DNA from: Verrucomicrobia bacterium LW23
GTDB taxonomy: Bacteria > Verrucomicrobiota > Verrucomicrobiia > Methylacidiphilales > UBA1321
Length of the DNA stretch: 64,000 nucleotides
Direction of reading: 5' to 3'
NCBI GenBank assembly: GCA_003054695.1
Contig: QAZA01000053.1
Location: 168,224 to 232,223 of the forward strand
Position 1 is the stretch's first letter; each line of letters begins with the position of its first letter. The position numbers and the translations under genes were made by a program. The notes beneath the pieces are model-generated. The model was not told the DNA's origin. It did no database searches and was given only the letters and a program-made list of their open reading frames with translations. Shown here piece after piece: positions 41,622 to 49,733 of the stretch.

Positions 41622-44600
41622 TTAGTTAAGGTATTCGAACTCGACAATGCGGTAGCGCATATGCGCACCCACGGGGTTAAGCGCGCGCCTTAGCACTGTC
41701 TTCTGGTACCTTGGGTTGCTGCTCCATCCCGAGGATGGTTTGTAAGTTGGAGCATCAGGGCCGTCGAGCTTATCCCATTGCGCCGCATTGGCATATGCTT
41801 TGGGGACACCGCCGGGCAAAGCTACGTTGGAATCTGCTATTGCGCTAGGAGCATAGAGGCCGGTTGCTGTATTCGTTTCTCCATAACCAGGGATCCCATC
41901 TGCACCGGGCCACACATAACGTTCCACTACAGCGCGAAAGCGGCGTTCTCCGGAGATCACGTCACCGGTTTCGTAGATACCAAAGCTCGTATTTTTTGGT
42001 ACTTTGCGAATGCTTTGCGCCGTGCCCCATACCGTGAATACGTTGGATTTTGTGGTTACTATGTTTGCAAGGTGCCGGATGATTTTCTCCTTCTCAAAAT
42101 CCGAAGCTCCGCTGTCTGCCACGCCGGCAATCTCGCACAACTCTCCCAGGTAAGCGAATTTGCCGTTCGGCCCCCACTGCCGCCCGCTGCGGACGTTGTT
42201 ACGCACATTTGCCGCCAGTGTGGAAGCATTGGGGAGTCCGGCGAACAGGGCTTCGAGGGGCAATGTCCGGGAGGGGGCGGTAAACTGACCTCCCTGTGGA
42301 AAGATGGCGGAGTTCAGATTCAGCTTGCCCATCGTGCTGTTCATGGTGCTGAGAATGGGTTGTCCTCCGCCGGCTTTGCTGAGGGGAGCTGACGTCATTG
42401 TGGGGCCCAGCAAATCCAGCAACAGCCAGTCCGGCAGCTCCGCCGCTGTGGTGCTTGGCTGCAGCCGGAGGTGGGCTCCCGGAATGTTGCGCTGCATACC
42501 GGTCGCTACCGTAGAAACCATTCCCACAGGGGTGTTTATGGAGCCGAGGTGGGACGTAAGGAAATCGATGTAGGCAATGTCTTTTGTTACAAGCAGGGCC
42601 GTCGGTGTACTGGCATTTGCACCACCAAACGTGTTGCCTGAGGTCTCTATGGCCGAGGGCGGGCCATTGACCGGCTCGGCCGTAACCCAGCTTCTGGATA
42701 AGCCGCTGAGCCGCGGGTCCGGCACCTCGATACTTACCTGCGCGGGACTGCCCGGACTCACGCGAAACTGCAGCTCAAGGTAGTCTTTGGGATCGTCCGG
42801 GGGTGGCTGCAATGCCGCCGCAGTATCATTGGTTTTGTCCCACACGGGCCCCGCCTGAAGCGGAACCGCAGTACCTATGGTGGTAAAGCCAACATAAAAG
42901 CGGAGACGTATCTTGACGGTGACCGGACCAGAGAAAGCGGTGGCCGCGTTTGCCCCGGAGGGTGATGTTTGCGACACGCTTAAAGACGTCTGGCCCGTCT
43001 GGTTGCGGATGATCGCGCCAACCGTGCTGGTCAGATCCAGATACTGGTCGGGCGCTATGGAGGATGTGGTCACGTCCACGCCGAACGCCGGGGCTGGAGT
43101 GAGAGCCGAATTCGAGGTTCCTATACCTACATCGCGGCGAGCTTCCTGTACAGCGGTAGCGGAGCCATCGGTAGCTTCGCAGCGAAAATAGGTCAGTCTG
43201 ACACCGAAATCATACAAATTGCCGGTGTGATCATACCGGGGATATCCGGGAGGATTCCAAAACTCAACCCGGGGTGTGATCCGCAAATTGTATTTGCCGG
43301 GTACGACGGGATTTGTGGCAATCAGCTCGGCATTGAAACCAATCTCATTCACCTTTGGCATGGGCAAATTGGGGAGAATGGCCTTTCCGCTTAGTGGTCC
43401 CAGCATAAAGCACTTGTTCACCATCCTGGTGGACCCGTTAAAGCCTGGCAGCCCGGCCGGCGGTGCGACAAAGCGCGCCGATTGAAAAGCTGTAGGCACA
43501 TCGACGGCGTCCGAGCCCGAAGTATCGTACAGATAACGTCCCGCGAATACGCCAAAAGCAATGATGTTCCACGCGACCTGATCCGCTTCTCTCAGCGCCA
43601 AAGCATTGCCTCCCCACTTATCCACAAAACTTCGGGCGGGCATCCCCGGCCAGTCGCGCCGGCTGAGATGACCGGTGAGCATCTCGGCCAGGGCATAGCC
43701 TGACGATGCATCGCGGTTATCCGGCAGTACGGTGGCGCCCCATTCGTCAGCGTGGAAGTAGACCATTCCGTCCTTATCCCATTCGTATTGAAAGCCGGGA
43801 TACCATGTGCCGAGATCGAACGGTATTGCTGTGTTCCCGAAACGTCCCAGACCGGCTCCGCCCCCGGCCAAAAGCCGGTAAAGCAGAAAGGTGCGGGATT
43901 TGCCAAAGACATTAAACTCCGGGTCGCGGTTAAAGGTAGTGAGGCTGAACTTATGGGAGGCAAGGGTAGTTTCGCCAACGAGCGGCGCCGCGCTCAAGAG
44001 TGTGCTGAAAGGTCCTTTCGTATTGATAGACGAAGCAACCGCTGTGGGAGTTATTCCAAACGGCTTCAGATCGATCGCCGCCGGATGGCCGAGCGGAAAC
44101 TGCGCACCTGCGTAACTGATGGTTCCCGGGGTGGCTTTGGTAAAATCAAGAGTCGGTTTCGTGTATGCTGTGTTAAGATTCACTTTGGCGTTTTCGTCAT
44201 CCATCCAGAAGGCGTAGCGACCCACAACCTGGTTATCCTTTGCTGCCGGTCTCGAGGGATCCTCCAGCATATTAACCCATGCAACGCGAAAGCTGTCGCT
44301 GGTACCCGTAATCGGGTAGGCACCGTCGAAAACCGGCGCATTCAAATTGGCATCGGTGGAGGTGCTTATGTACCCCGCTGTCGGATTTGAACTTAATGGT
44401 ATCTCGGTAACCGATGCATTATTCGCGCCACTGACCAGCGTGAGCAACCCGGGATTAACGATCCAGTTCGTGGGATTGGCCGTGGATTTTCCCGGCGCAA
44501 TCGGCTCAGGTATATTTTTCTGCAGCAAGGCCATGGCGTGATTCATCGCGCTTGCGGCTACAAACTCTGCACGCTGGGAGTTGAGCATGGCTCGCGAGAC

Positions 44601-44729
44601 CTTTCGCTCAATCCTCATAGTGGCGGTAAACCCAACCACAACCGCCGTCACGATAACAAGAAAGCACAGGACAAGAACGAGGGTGAAACCGTTGCGTGTT
44701 GCGCCTGATTTACGTTTCATAGCGATCAT
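41622..44729 (-). CDS. Large prepilin-like protein (Verru_Chthon cassette protein A type)
   Basis: 1035 residues. A prepilin leader is clear: KRKSGATRNGFTLVLVLCFL followed by a hydrophobic helix to about residue 35 (cleavage expected before Phe). The body is long, Ala/Pro/Ser/Thr-rich and beta-rich, with YAFWMDDENAKVNLNTAYTK, a motif like GspK (minor pseudopilin) proteins, and LGELCEIAGVADSGASDFEK. Size and neighbours fit the Verru_Chthon cassette protein A family as I recall it. The ATG overlaps the preceding gene by ATGA. It is presumably processed by a prepilin peptidase (not in this window) and assembled in a pseudopilus-like structure. Confidence 0.85.
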   Translation of the reverse strand: MIAMKRKSGATRNGFTLVLVLCFLVIVTAVVVGFTATMRIERKVSRAMLNSQRAEFVAASAMNHAMALLQKNIPEPIAPGKSTANPTNWIVNPGLLTLVSGANNASVTEIPLSSNPTAGYISTSTDANLNAPVFDGAYPITGTSDSFRVAWVNMLEDPSRPAAKDNQVVGRYAFWMDDENAKVNLNTAYTKPTLDFTKATPGTISYAGAQFPLGHPAAIDLKPFGITPTAVASSINTKGPFSTLLSAAPLVGETTLASHKFSLTTFNRDPEFNVFGKSRTFLLYRLLAGGGAGLGRFGNTAIPFDLGTWYPGFQYEWDKDGMVYFHADEWGATVLPDNRDASSGYALAEMLTGHLSRRDWPGMPARSFVDKWGGNALALREADQVAWNIIAFGVFAGRYLYDTSGSDAVDVPTAFQSARFVAPPAGLPGFNGSTRMVNKCFMLGPLSGKAILPNLPMPKVNEIGFNAELIATNPVVPGKYNLRITPRVEFWNPPGYPRYDHTGNLYDFGVRLTYFRCEATDGSATAVQEARRDVGIGTSNSALTPAPAFGVDVTTSSIAPDQYLDLTSTVGAIIRNQTGQTSLSVSQTSPSGANAATAFSGPVTVKIRLRFYVGFTTIGTAVPLQAGPVWDKTNDTAAALQPPPDDPKDYLELQFRVSPGSPAQVSIEVPDPRLSGLSRSWVTAEPVNGPPSAIETSGNTFGGANASTPTALLVTKDIAYIDFLTSHLGSINTPVGMVSTVATGMQRNIPGAHLRLQPSTTAAELPDWLLLDLLGPTMTSAPLSKAGGGQPILSTMNSTMGKLNLNSAIFPQGGQFTAPSRTLPLEALFAGLPNASTLAANVRNNVRSGRQWGPNGKFAYLGELCEIAGVADSGASDFEKEKIIRHLANIVTTKSNVFTVWGTAQSIRKVPKNTSFGIYETGDVISGERRFRAVVERYVWPGADGIPGYGETNTATGLYAPSAIADSNVALPGGVPKAYANAAQWDKLDGPDAPTYKPSSGWSSNPRYQKTVLRRALNPVGAHMRYRIVEFEYLN

Positions 44730-45694
44730 TTGGTGAGCTTAAGGCGTGTGGAGAAGACGCGCGCCGATTTGATGCCTCCGGCGATAAGGCTTTGCTGAAA
44801 CTCTTCGAGCTTTGCAGGCAATTCATCCGGGGTGTTAAGTGAGGGAGGCTGTGGGATCGGCAGCCTTCCCCGCAGCGTTGCGTAATCCACGATCACGGCC
44901 GTAACTTCTATATAGGTCGGCAAAGCGTCGCCACGCGGCATCGAGCCGGTGTCCCGCAGGTAGGTGAACGCAGAATCGGACGGATCCGTGCTGTATCTGC
45001 CTGCCTGAAATGTTGCCGCAGAGTTGTACTTTATCTTGTCTGATCCACTGGCCGCCACAGAAGCGTGCCACCAGGGAATGGGATGGCCTGCCGCATCAAG
45101 GCACCGCACCCAAAATCCGATGATTCCATCCGCCACCACGGACGTATTGGCTCCGGAGATAGAGATGTCAAATGCGCTGTTACCCAATGCCGCCACCCAA
45201 GGGGCTGCAGACGCGGACGTACGCGTTTTGCCTGAGGGATTAAACGTTGCGGGATACCGCCCATCCGTTGGCGTAAGGTAGAGTCGCCGGAGCTGAAACA
45301 GGCGCCTGGCGTCATCCCTCACCACGTAATAACCGATAACCTGGACATCGCCCTTTGCGGTCGCATCTGTCCGCGACTGCCAGAACAAGCTGTCCGTCTC
45401 CGGAGCAAGCGCGGTGTCCAGATCGGAGGGAAAAGTGGGATTTTGAACAAACTGCCAGCTCGGGCCAATAACCGCCGAGGAGAGTTCGCGACTGATCATT
45501 CCCAAGAGAGCTCGTCCATTTTGCGAAGCCTCCACTTTCTTCTGGCTGTCAACCCATGAATTGCCCGCAACGTTCACGACTTGCGACAAGATGAGAATAA
45601 GCACTGCCGATACGGCGCAACCCACCATAACTTCGATGAGAGTAAACGCAACGGTCTGGACACGGCTGTACTTGGGGAGCCAAATGGATTTCAT
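44726..45694 (-). CDS. Prepilin-like protein (Verru_Chthon cassette protein C type)
   Basis: About 322 residues from the ATG at 45694, which gives a proper leader KSIWLPKYSRVQTVAFTLIE V; the frame extends to 45871, but that would add 59 residues overlapping the preceding gene. After the FTLIEVMVGCAVSAVLILIL helix come QVVNVAGNSWVDSQKKVEAS and a beta-rich domain (LFWQSRTDATAKGDVQVIGY, GIIGFWVRCLDAAGHPIPWW). This is like GspJ-type minor pseudopilins in layout. The 71-nt gap before it breaks the otherwise overlapped operon, so a GTG nearer to 45772 cannot be excluded. Confidence 0.8.
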   Translation of the reverse strand: MKSIWLPKYSRVQTVAFTLIEVMVGCAVSAVLILILSQVVNVAGNSWVDSQKKVEASQNGRALLGMISRELSSAVIGPSWQFVQNPTFPSDLDTALAPETDSLFWQSRTDATAKGDVQVIGYYVVRDDARRLFQLRRLYLTPTDGRYPATFNPSGKTRTSASAAPWVAALGNSAFDISISGANTSVVADGIIGFWVRCLDAAGHPIPWWHASVAASGSDKIKYNSAATFQAGRYSTDPSDSAFTYLRDTGSMPRGDALPTYIEVTAVIVDYATLRGRLPIPQPPSLNTPDELPAKLEEFQQSLIAGGIKSARVFSTRLKLTK

Positions 45695-45765
45695 AGCGCC
45701 AGGAAAGAGAATTTGGGTTACCCATGGAGCTGCCCATGGAGCAATAACGCAACCTTCGGGAGTGC

Positions 45766-46239
45766 TTACCACGAGGCCGGCAAATACAGAGTAAACCTGG
45801 CAGTGCGTTGAGCGGGAGGAGGGGTTGAAAGTCCGTGTACAATCGGCCAGCGAATCTCCACGGAGGCGCACACAAGTTGTATTTCCGTAGTATTCAGCCG
45901 CGCATATTCGGCGGATGACATGGGCCGAACCGTGATGTCCGCCTGCCAGCGCTGTTTGGTCACATCGTCGGCAATCAAACCTTCCTGGTCATAAAAATAA
46001 GTGCCAGTGTAGGGTAGCGATGGATTTTCAGCGAAGAGCGCCGCACTGACTCGGCTCACCGCGTCCTGGGCGATCATACCCGCACGGTTATCGTCGATCG
46101 ATTCCCGCGATGCATGGATTCCAACCGCAAGAAGTCCGATAACCGCCAGCAGGCAAAACGATACAACGCCCAGAGCCAGCACAACTTCCGCAAGAGAGAA
46201 TCCCCGCACGACCTGTATCCGCCATCTCAGTCTTTTCAC
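45766..46239 (-). CDS. Prepilin-like protein (Verru_Chthon cassette protein B type)
   Basis: 157 residues. Leader KRLRWRIQVVRGFSLAEVVL ALGVVSF, with the GFSLAEV prepilin-cleavage motif. The mature part has ESIDDNRAGMIAQDAVSRVS and ends with a beta segment (RFTLYLPASW), resembling GspI-type pseudopilins. The ATG overlaps the stop of the preceding gene by 4 nt. Second gene of the D-B-C-A run. Confidence 0.85.
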   Translation of the reverse strand: MKRLRWRIQVVRGFSLAEVVLALGVVSFCLLAVIGLLAVGIHASRESIDDNRAGMIAQDAVSRVSAALFAENPSLPYTGTYFYDQEGLIADDVTKQRWQADITVRPMSSAEYARLNTTEIQLVCASVEIRWPIVHGLSTPPPAQRTARFTLYLPASW

Positions 46240-46880
46240 AGGGAATCGCCCGAGTCGTTGACCCGAGCCCTCCCCGTCAGTCTGTCCACGGAAATATCAA
46301 GCCAGTTATGCGCTGAGCCGTCCGAGAGGCGGACACGCAGCGGTGAGTTGGGCTGCGAAGGCATCTCCAATGAGCCCGTGGGGCCAAACTGAATATAGTG
46401 CATCTCAACTGTCGAGCCCTGCACCGTAACAGTCTGCGTGCACCCGGCACTAAACAAATACGTTCCAGGCAACGCAGTCTTCGTCACATTCGTCTGAACT
46501 AACACACGATCCGAGACATTTTCCCACATGGTTACCTGAGTCCAGGCCGCTGGATTACTTGCAGGCAGAGCGCGATTCTCATATGCCCAGACGCTGATGC
46601 GTCGGGGCAAACTATCACCGGGGAAGTTACTTGCCACGCAGAAACGCATCAGCGTGTTTCGAGCGACAGCTTCAGACCGGGCAAGGGTCACCAGCGTCGC
46701 AATCCTCTGGCCGCCGGAGCGCAATGCGCTCCCCCGGCTCATACCGGAAATAGCGGAAACGGAAAGGGTTGCCAGAACCGAAGTGATGGCCAGCACGGAC
46801 AGCAGCTCGACGAGAGTGAACGCGCACCTGTGCCGGATAGCGTGCGCTCCTCGTGGGGAGTATGGAAGGCGATTATTCAT
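46236..46880 (-). CDS. Prepilin-like protein (Verru_Chthon cassette protein D type)
   Basis: About 214 residues from the ATG at 46880, which yields NNRLPYSPRGAHAIRHRCAF TLVELLSVLAIT, an intact prepilin leader with helix. The longer start at 46958 would place the coding region across a palindrome and is less likely. The mature part resembles GspH-type pseudopilins (LRSGGQRIATLVTLARSEAV, FSAGCTQTVTVQ, LPRRISVWAYENRALPA). First gene of the cassette operon, ATGA overlap with the next. The palindrome at 46953-46976 lies 73 bp upstream of this start, a good place for a repressor. Confidence 0.82.
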   Translation of the reverse strand: MNNRLPYSPRGAHAIRHRCAFTLVELLSVLAITSVLATLSVSAISGMSRGSALRSGGQRIATLVTLARSEAVARNTLMRFCVASNFPGDSLPRRISVWAYENRALPASNPAAWTQVTMWENVSDRVLVQTNVTKTALPGTYLFSAGCTQTVTVQGSTVEMHYIQFGPTGSLEMPSQPNSPLRVRLSDGSAHNWLDISVDRLTGRARVNDSGDSL

Positions 46881-46952
46881 GTGCGCAGCGGAGAGAATGA
46901 AGTTGTACAGATAAGTTAAATGTACCGATTGCACACATCGTCGCGAGAGTTC

Positions 46953-46976
46953 TGTCATTCAAAGCATTGAATGACA
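46953..46976. promoter_or_regulatory. Palindrome at the head of the prepilin cassette, likely LacI operator
   Basis: TGTCATTCAA (46953-46962) and TTGAATGACA (46967-46976) are perfect 10-bp inverted arms around AGCA. The site lies between the cassette and the LacI-family gene and shares its 18-bp core with the site upstream of the heparinase gene. Confidence 0.75.
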
Positions 46977-46996
46977 GCTGGCGTCAGGCGTCGCCA

Positions 46997-48088
46997 CTAT
47001 TTTACATCGACGTTTTCCCCTTTGGCTTTCGCCTTTTTTGAAGCAGCAACTTGCTCCCGCAACGTGTTCCCTTCCACCCAGTCACCGTCCACCAAAGTCT
47101 GGATAGGCGTCCGCGGCACGCCCCGTTCATCGCGATGGAGCATGCCCACCAGCAAGTTAATGGCAGTTCGCCCGATCTGCTCGTTACTTTCATGTATCCC
47201 CGTCTCTGCGATGCCGGTGCCCGCCGCCGCCAGGTTAATGACTCCGATGTCTTCAGGTATGCGAATTCCCGCCTTTGGAAGAAAGTTAAGCAGATCGCCC
47301 TGATGCGATGTCATCACGGCATCGATTCGATATCTGCGAATCCACGAAGCCAGTGCCTCGGGCGTGTACTCTCGATCGTAATCACTGGGCGTAAAAAAAG
47401 GGATCCGAGCCATCTCGGGGTAAAGGCGAATGGTCGTATCGTAGCCCGCCCCATGAAGGCGGGCGACTCTTTCGTGGACTTGTCGCAGCATGGCCAGGCC
47501 GACGCGTCTATAGCCCAGCTTGTACAAGTGATTCATACAACGCTCTGTATTGCGCAGATGGGCGGAAGCCACTCGATGCAAGGACGGATAATCCATTGAG
47601 AAACCCAGAGCAATCGCGGAAAATTTGTGCCAGTCCAGTTCAATGCGGGCATGCGGCTGCAACATGGGCACTGCGATAATCCCGGAGATGTTTCGGGCAG
47701 TCAGAGTGCGGTTGAGAACTCGAAAATCAGTCTCTCCATTAGCAACGGAGAACTCTTCCAGATTATATCCAAGCTTGCTCGCCTGTGACTGCATGCCCGT
47801 ATACGATTCCGCTCCAGTAACGTAGACTCTCCAGCCGTCAGGCTTAGGATGATTCGTCACTATTGCTAATGTAGCCTGGAATGTCGCATTCTGCTTTACT
47901 TTGCGGTACGCATTGAGGGCTGCCAGCGCAGCATCTTGCTTATAGCCCAGTTCCGTGGCGATTGCCTGGATGCGTTCACGCGTAGCCTTAGGCAGCTTAG
48001 GACTGTCACTCAATGCAAGGGAGGCTGTGGAGAAGTGCACGCCTGCGGCTGCCGCAACGGCTCTAAGAGTAACGCGGTTGGATGGCAT
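46997..48088 (-). CDS. LacI-family transcriptional regulator
   Basis: About 363 residues from the ATG at 48088 (42 nt inside the longest frame), which puts the helix-turn-helix at the very start: VTLRAVAAAAGVHFSTASLA, LSDSPKLPKATRERIQAIAT, ELGYKQDAALAALNAYRK. The hinge-helix LAALN is slightly different from the usual LAR/LRS. The ligand domain has VSGIIAVPMLQPHARIELDW-like strands and YRRVGLAMLRQVHERV, and ends with LVGMLHRDERGVPRTPIQTL. It lies in the same direction as, and just upstream of, the prepilin cassette; a perfect palindrome is in the gap. It probably senses a sugar or oligosaccharide and controls the cassette and the heparinase-like lyase. Confidence 0.92.
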   Translation of the reverse strand: MPSNRVTLRAVAAAAGVHFSTASLALSDSPKLPKATRERIQAIATELGYKQDAALAALNAYRKVKQNATFQATLAIVTNHPKPDGWRVYVTGAESYTGMQSQASKLGYNLEEFSVANGETDFRVLNRTLTARNISGIIAVPMLQPHARIELDWHKFSAIALGFSMDYPSLHRVASAHLRNTERCMNHLYKLGYRRVGLAMLRQVHERVARLHGAGYDTTIRLYPEMARIPFFTPSDYDREYTPEALASWIRRYRIDAVMTSHQGDLLNFLPKAGIRIPEDIGVINLAAAGTGIAETGIHESNEQIGRTAINLLVGMLHRDERGVPRTPIQTLVDGDWVEGNTLREQVAASKKAKAKGENVDVK

Positions 48089-48130
48089 GGCGGAATCTAG
48101 ATTTAAAGGTATATTTCGCCTGGAGTCCAA

Positions 48131-48685
48131 TTATTGTGGAAAGTCAGATTCAGATATGCAATAAGGAGGCTATTGTAGAATGTAGATCCAGTGATTATCC
48201 TTCTGGGATCACAATGTTACCCTTATAAAATTTCCATCTGATTTTTCAGAAATCGATCTGTGTCGCTTTAAAGTTTACACTGAGAAAGTAATCCGATGGG
48301 TAAGGATGTTGGCTGTTTGGACATGTGAGTCAAATGTTTTTTAGATCGCATTAAGATGTGAATGCATTCCCGTCGTGCAGCCCATCACTCGAAGCGACTT
48401 GTTGAATTCCCCTTCTTTGGATGTGTCCTCTCGGCGAGCGGATTATCGTAGCGTCTTCATGAAACCACCATCGCCTGGCGTATCACATTCTCCTTCAGAT
48501 GCCTGTCGCGGGACTGAACGATCAGATCAGCTACCAGACGCGCACGCAGCTCAGTCGCCACGAATGACTCGGATCAGTGATGAGGCAGCCCACCAGGTCG
48601 GGCCGATGCACTGGAATTCCCTGCGACACCATGAGTATCGTGGAGACGCGGCCGTCAGCTCGTGGCGGACCTGAACCCGCTAGTA
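48131..48685. other. Non-coding interval
   Basis: No convincing gene. A 99-codon plus-strand frame (48375-48674) has the composition of random sequence. A short minus-strand run (RDRHLKENVIRQAMVVS) could be a gene scrap but is too short to name. The promoter for the LacI gene should lie at the left end. Confidence 0.35.
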
Positions 48686-49669
48686 TTAGAAGAAAATGAC
48701 TCGATGACTTGCAGCGCCATAGAGCCGCCAGAAAACAGAAAGAAACGGTATTAATGCAGATGTAACCAGCATCTCCGCGATGTGAGAAATGTTTCGTGAA
48801 GTATTGCGGAGACGGTTAGCGCAAAAACAGAACACAAGTGCTGTCGATAATAAAATAAAGGTAATGGATAAGCTATATAATGCAAGAGTGAAAAACAGGA
48901 AAGCTGTAGAAGCAGTAGCGACTATTAAGTAATAGAGCAATGGTGGAGATTTCTGAATGCGCTGCTGATAAAATACCGGGTGTAGCTTGTAGAGGAGCGC
49001 GTTGTATTGAGCCTTGCTTTGCTGCCACAGGCTTACTCCCCAGGAAGCCGGGCGGACAGGGTGGAGCACGACTGCCCGGCGGGCGGCGATAACGGTGCCG
49101 CCGTGTTGAGCGGCGTACGCCAGAAGGCGGAAGTGAAGATCGCTGTCTTCCCTCCACGCCGCACGGAATCGCTCGTCAAAGCCGCCGAGCGTTTTCAGTA
49201 CATCGCGACGGACGAAGCAGTTGGCGGTGACGAATTCCGCAGTCTCCAGGTTGGATTCGTTGCGTTCGTAGTCGGTGGGGTCCGGCGGCAGAGGCACCAC
49301 AACGCGGCCGCTTGCCGCCAGGGCTTCTGGGGCAGAGTCGAAGGCGGCGATGCCTTCGCACAGCCATTCCGTATCCGGAACGGTATCGTCGTCAGTGAAC
49401 GCGATTATTTTCCCCTGGGCCGCGCTCCAGCCTATGTTGCGTGCGGTGGCCGGGCCGCGCCTGCCGGCCGTTGCGAAGTAGCGGATCGGTGGACTTCCCG
49501 GACGATGGGCCCACGCTTCAATGTGGCAGCGTGCCTGATCGCAAGCGGCGTCATCCACCACAACGATCTCGTACTCCGCCACGTCCATGCTTTGGAGAGC
49601 CAGCGCCTCGAGGCAGCGCTGCAGCAGGGCCGGACGCCGGTATGTGGGAATGACTACGGAGATTTCCAT
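48686..49669 (-). CDS. Glycosyltransferase family 2
   Basis: About 327 residues from the ATG at 49669 (49693 also possible). The GT-A domain opens MEISVVIPTYRRPALLQRCL, has IVVVDDAACDQ, GPATARNIGWSAAQGKIIAF TDDDTVPD (the DxD-type metal site) and FRAAWREDSDLHFRLL. Two hydrophobic helices near the C-terminus (YYLIVATASTAFLFFTLALY, SITFILLSTALVFCFC) anchor it in the inner membrane. Last gene of the heptose/carbamoyl glycan operon, 64 nt after the carbamoyltransferase stop. It probably extends a lipid-linked oligosaccharide. Confidence 0.9.
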   Translation of the reverse strand: MEISVVIPTYRRPALLQRCLEALALQSMDVAEYEIVVVDDAACDQARCHIEAWAHRPGSPPIRYFATAGRRGPATARNIGWSAAQGKIIAFTDDDTVPDTEWLCEGIAAFDSAPEALAASGRVVVPLPPDPTDYERNESNLETAEFVTANCFVRRDVLKTLGGFDERFRAAWREDSDLHFRLLAYAAQHGGTVIAARRAVVLHPVRPASWGVSLWQQSKAQYNALLYKLHPVFYQQRIQKSPPLLYYLIVATASTAFLFFTLALYSLSITFILLSTALVFCFCANRLRNTSRNISHIAEMLVTSALIPFLSVFWRLYGAASHRVIFF

Positions 49670-49733
49670 GGCCGTAAATGTGGTCAGTTTCAATATGTAT
49701 GTAGCCCGTGGATTTGCCCTCTTTGGAGCTGCG

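Noticed and set aside
48375..48674. 99-codon plus-strand frame
   Set aside because: Random-looking composition with many Ser/Arg/Pro/His and no ribosome site or homologous pattern.
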